Below, piece after piece: positions 20,771-20,864 of a DNA stretch of 20,864 bases. Location of the stretch: positions 1 through 20,864 of the forward strand of contig DAOURR010000044.1 in NCBI GenBank assembly GCA_030627625.1. Direction: 5' to 3'. The notes under the pieces were generated by a model. That model was not told the origin of the DNA, ran no database searches, and saw only the letters and a program-made list of their open reading frames with translations. Position 1 is the first letter of the stretch. Every line of letters starts with the position of its first letter. The translations under genes and the position numbers were made by a program. The stretch is from UBA3103 sp002365855. Its GTDB lineage: Bacteria > Bacillota > Desulfotomaculia > Desulfotomaculales > Pelotomaculaceae.

Positions 20771-20864
20771 ACAGTAGTTATGCAGTTTCTGGATAATTGT
20801 CCCAAGTCCATAACCTAAGTTCTAAAGATTGTGGCCAGAATTTATCAATAAGCCTTGAAAAACG
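20771..20864 (-). mobile_element. 3' end of an insertion sequence (right copy)
   Basis: These 94 bases are the exact reverse complement of 5-98. The copy points inward, with its outer bases CTACTGT at 20777-20771. Sequence beyond 20770 differs from that beyond 98, consistent with two separate insertion sites. The body of the element is outside the window. Confidence 0.65.
20778..20864 (-). CDS. C-terminal tail of a putative IS transposase (partial, right copy)
   Basis: This is the same peptide tail as at the left edge (RFSRLIDKFW at its beginning, NYPETA at its end), entering from the right edge and stopping at TAA (20778-20780). It is identical at the DNA level to the left copy. The upstream portion is not visible, so the family and intactness are unknown. 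Confidence 0.45.
   Translation of the reverse strand, partial: RFSRLIDKFWPQSLELRLWTWDNYPETA

Noticed and set aside
1..20864. Circular molecule suggested by repeated ends
   Set aside because: The terminal repeats are inverted, not direct, so they do not indicate circularity.

Overview
The window looks like a chromosomal segment of an anaerobic Firmicute, probably a Clostridia lineage near Desulfotomaculum/Pelotomaculum. This is inferred from the cdaA-cdaR-glmM-glmS cluster with a glmS ribozyme, strong AGGAGG-type ribosome binding sites, several TTG starts, moderately high GC in the housekeeping genes, and a leu/ilv operon carrying citramalate synthase. No rRNA or marker gene is present, so the genus is a guess. 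Every gene recognised with confidence is read from the minus strand.

Region 1 (1-5422) is the right part of a Tn7-like transposon. Reading leftward from its right end it carries tnsA, tnsB, tnsC and the N-terminal half of tnsD, all more AT-rich than the neighbouring host genes. The terminal TGTGGG lies exactly 25 bp past the glmS stop codon, the classical attTn7 position. The end region holds three TnsB-like repeats at exact 20-bp spacing, a tnsA promoter, and a hairpin covering the tnsA ribosome binding site. TnsB and TnsC look intact. TnsA has Phe where the Tn7 family has a catalytic Asp, inside a perfect 24-bp DNA palindrome. tnsD is cut off after its zinc finger by an insertion-sequence end. 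The transposon's left end and cargo lie outside the window.

Region 2 (5448-11051) makes UDP-GlcNAc precursors and c-di-AMP. cdaA and cdaR are followed by glmM, which has its own consensus promoter, then by a glmS ribozyme, an intrinsic terminator and glmS. GlmS makes glucosamine-6-P, GlmM isomerises it, and CdaR/GlmM are known partners of the CdaA cyclase.

Region 3 (11101-20635) is a branched-chain amino-acid operon read ilvN-ilvC-ilvB-leuA-leuC-leuD-leuB-cimA and ending at an intrinsic terminator. It covers leucine synthesis from 2-oxoisovalerate, the citramalate route to 2-oxobutyrate, and the first two common ilv steps. ilvD, ilvE and ilvA are absent. ilvN is separated from ilvB by ilvC and a 261-bp gap.

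Two repeat systems cross these regions. An exact 94-bp inverted repeat, the 3' end of an insertion sequence, closes both edges of the window. A dispersed family of tandem 7-bp repeats (GACGTCA-like) sits in intergenic spaces around the ilv genes, and one copy fills the P1 loop of the glmS ribozyme.
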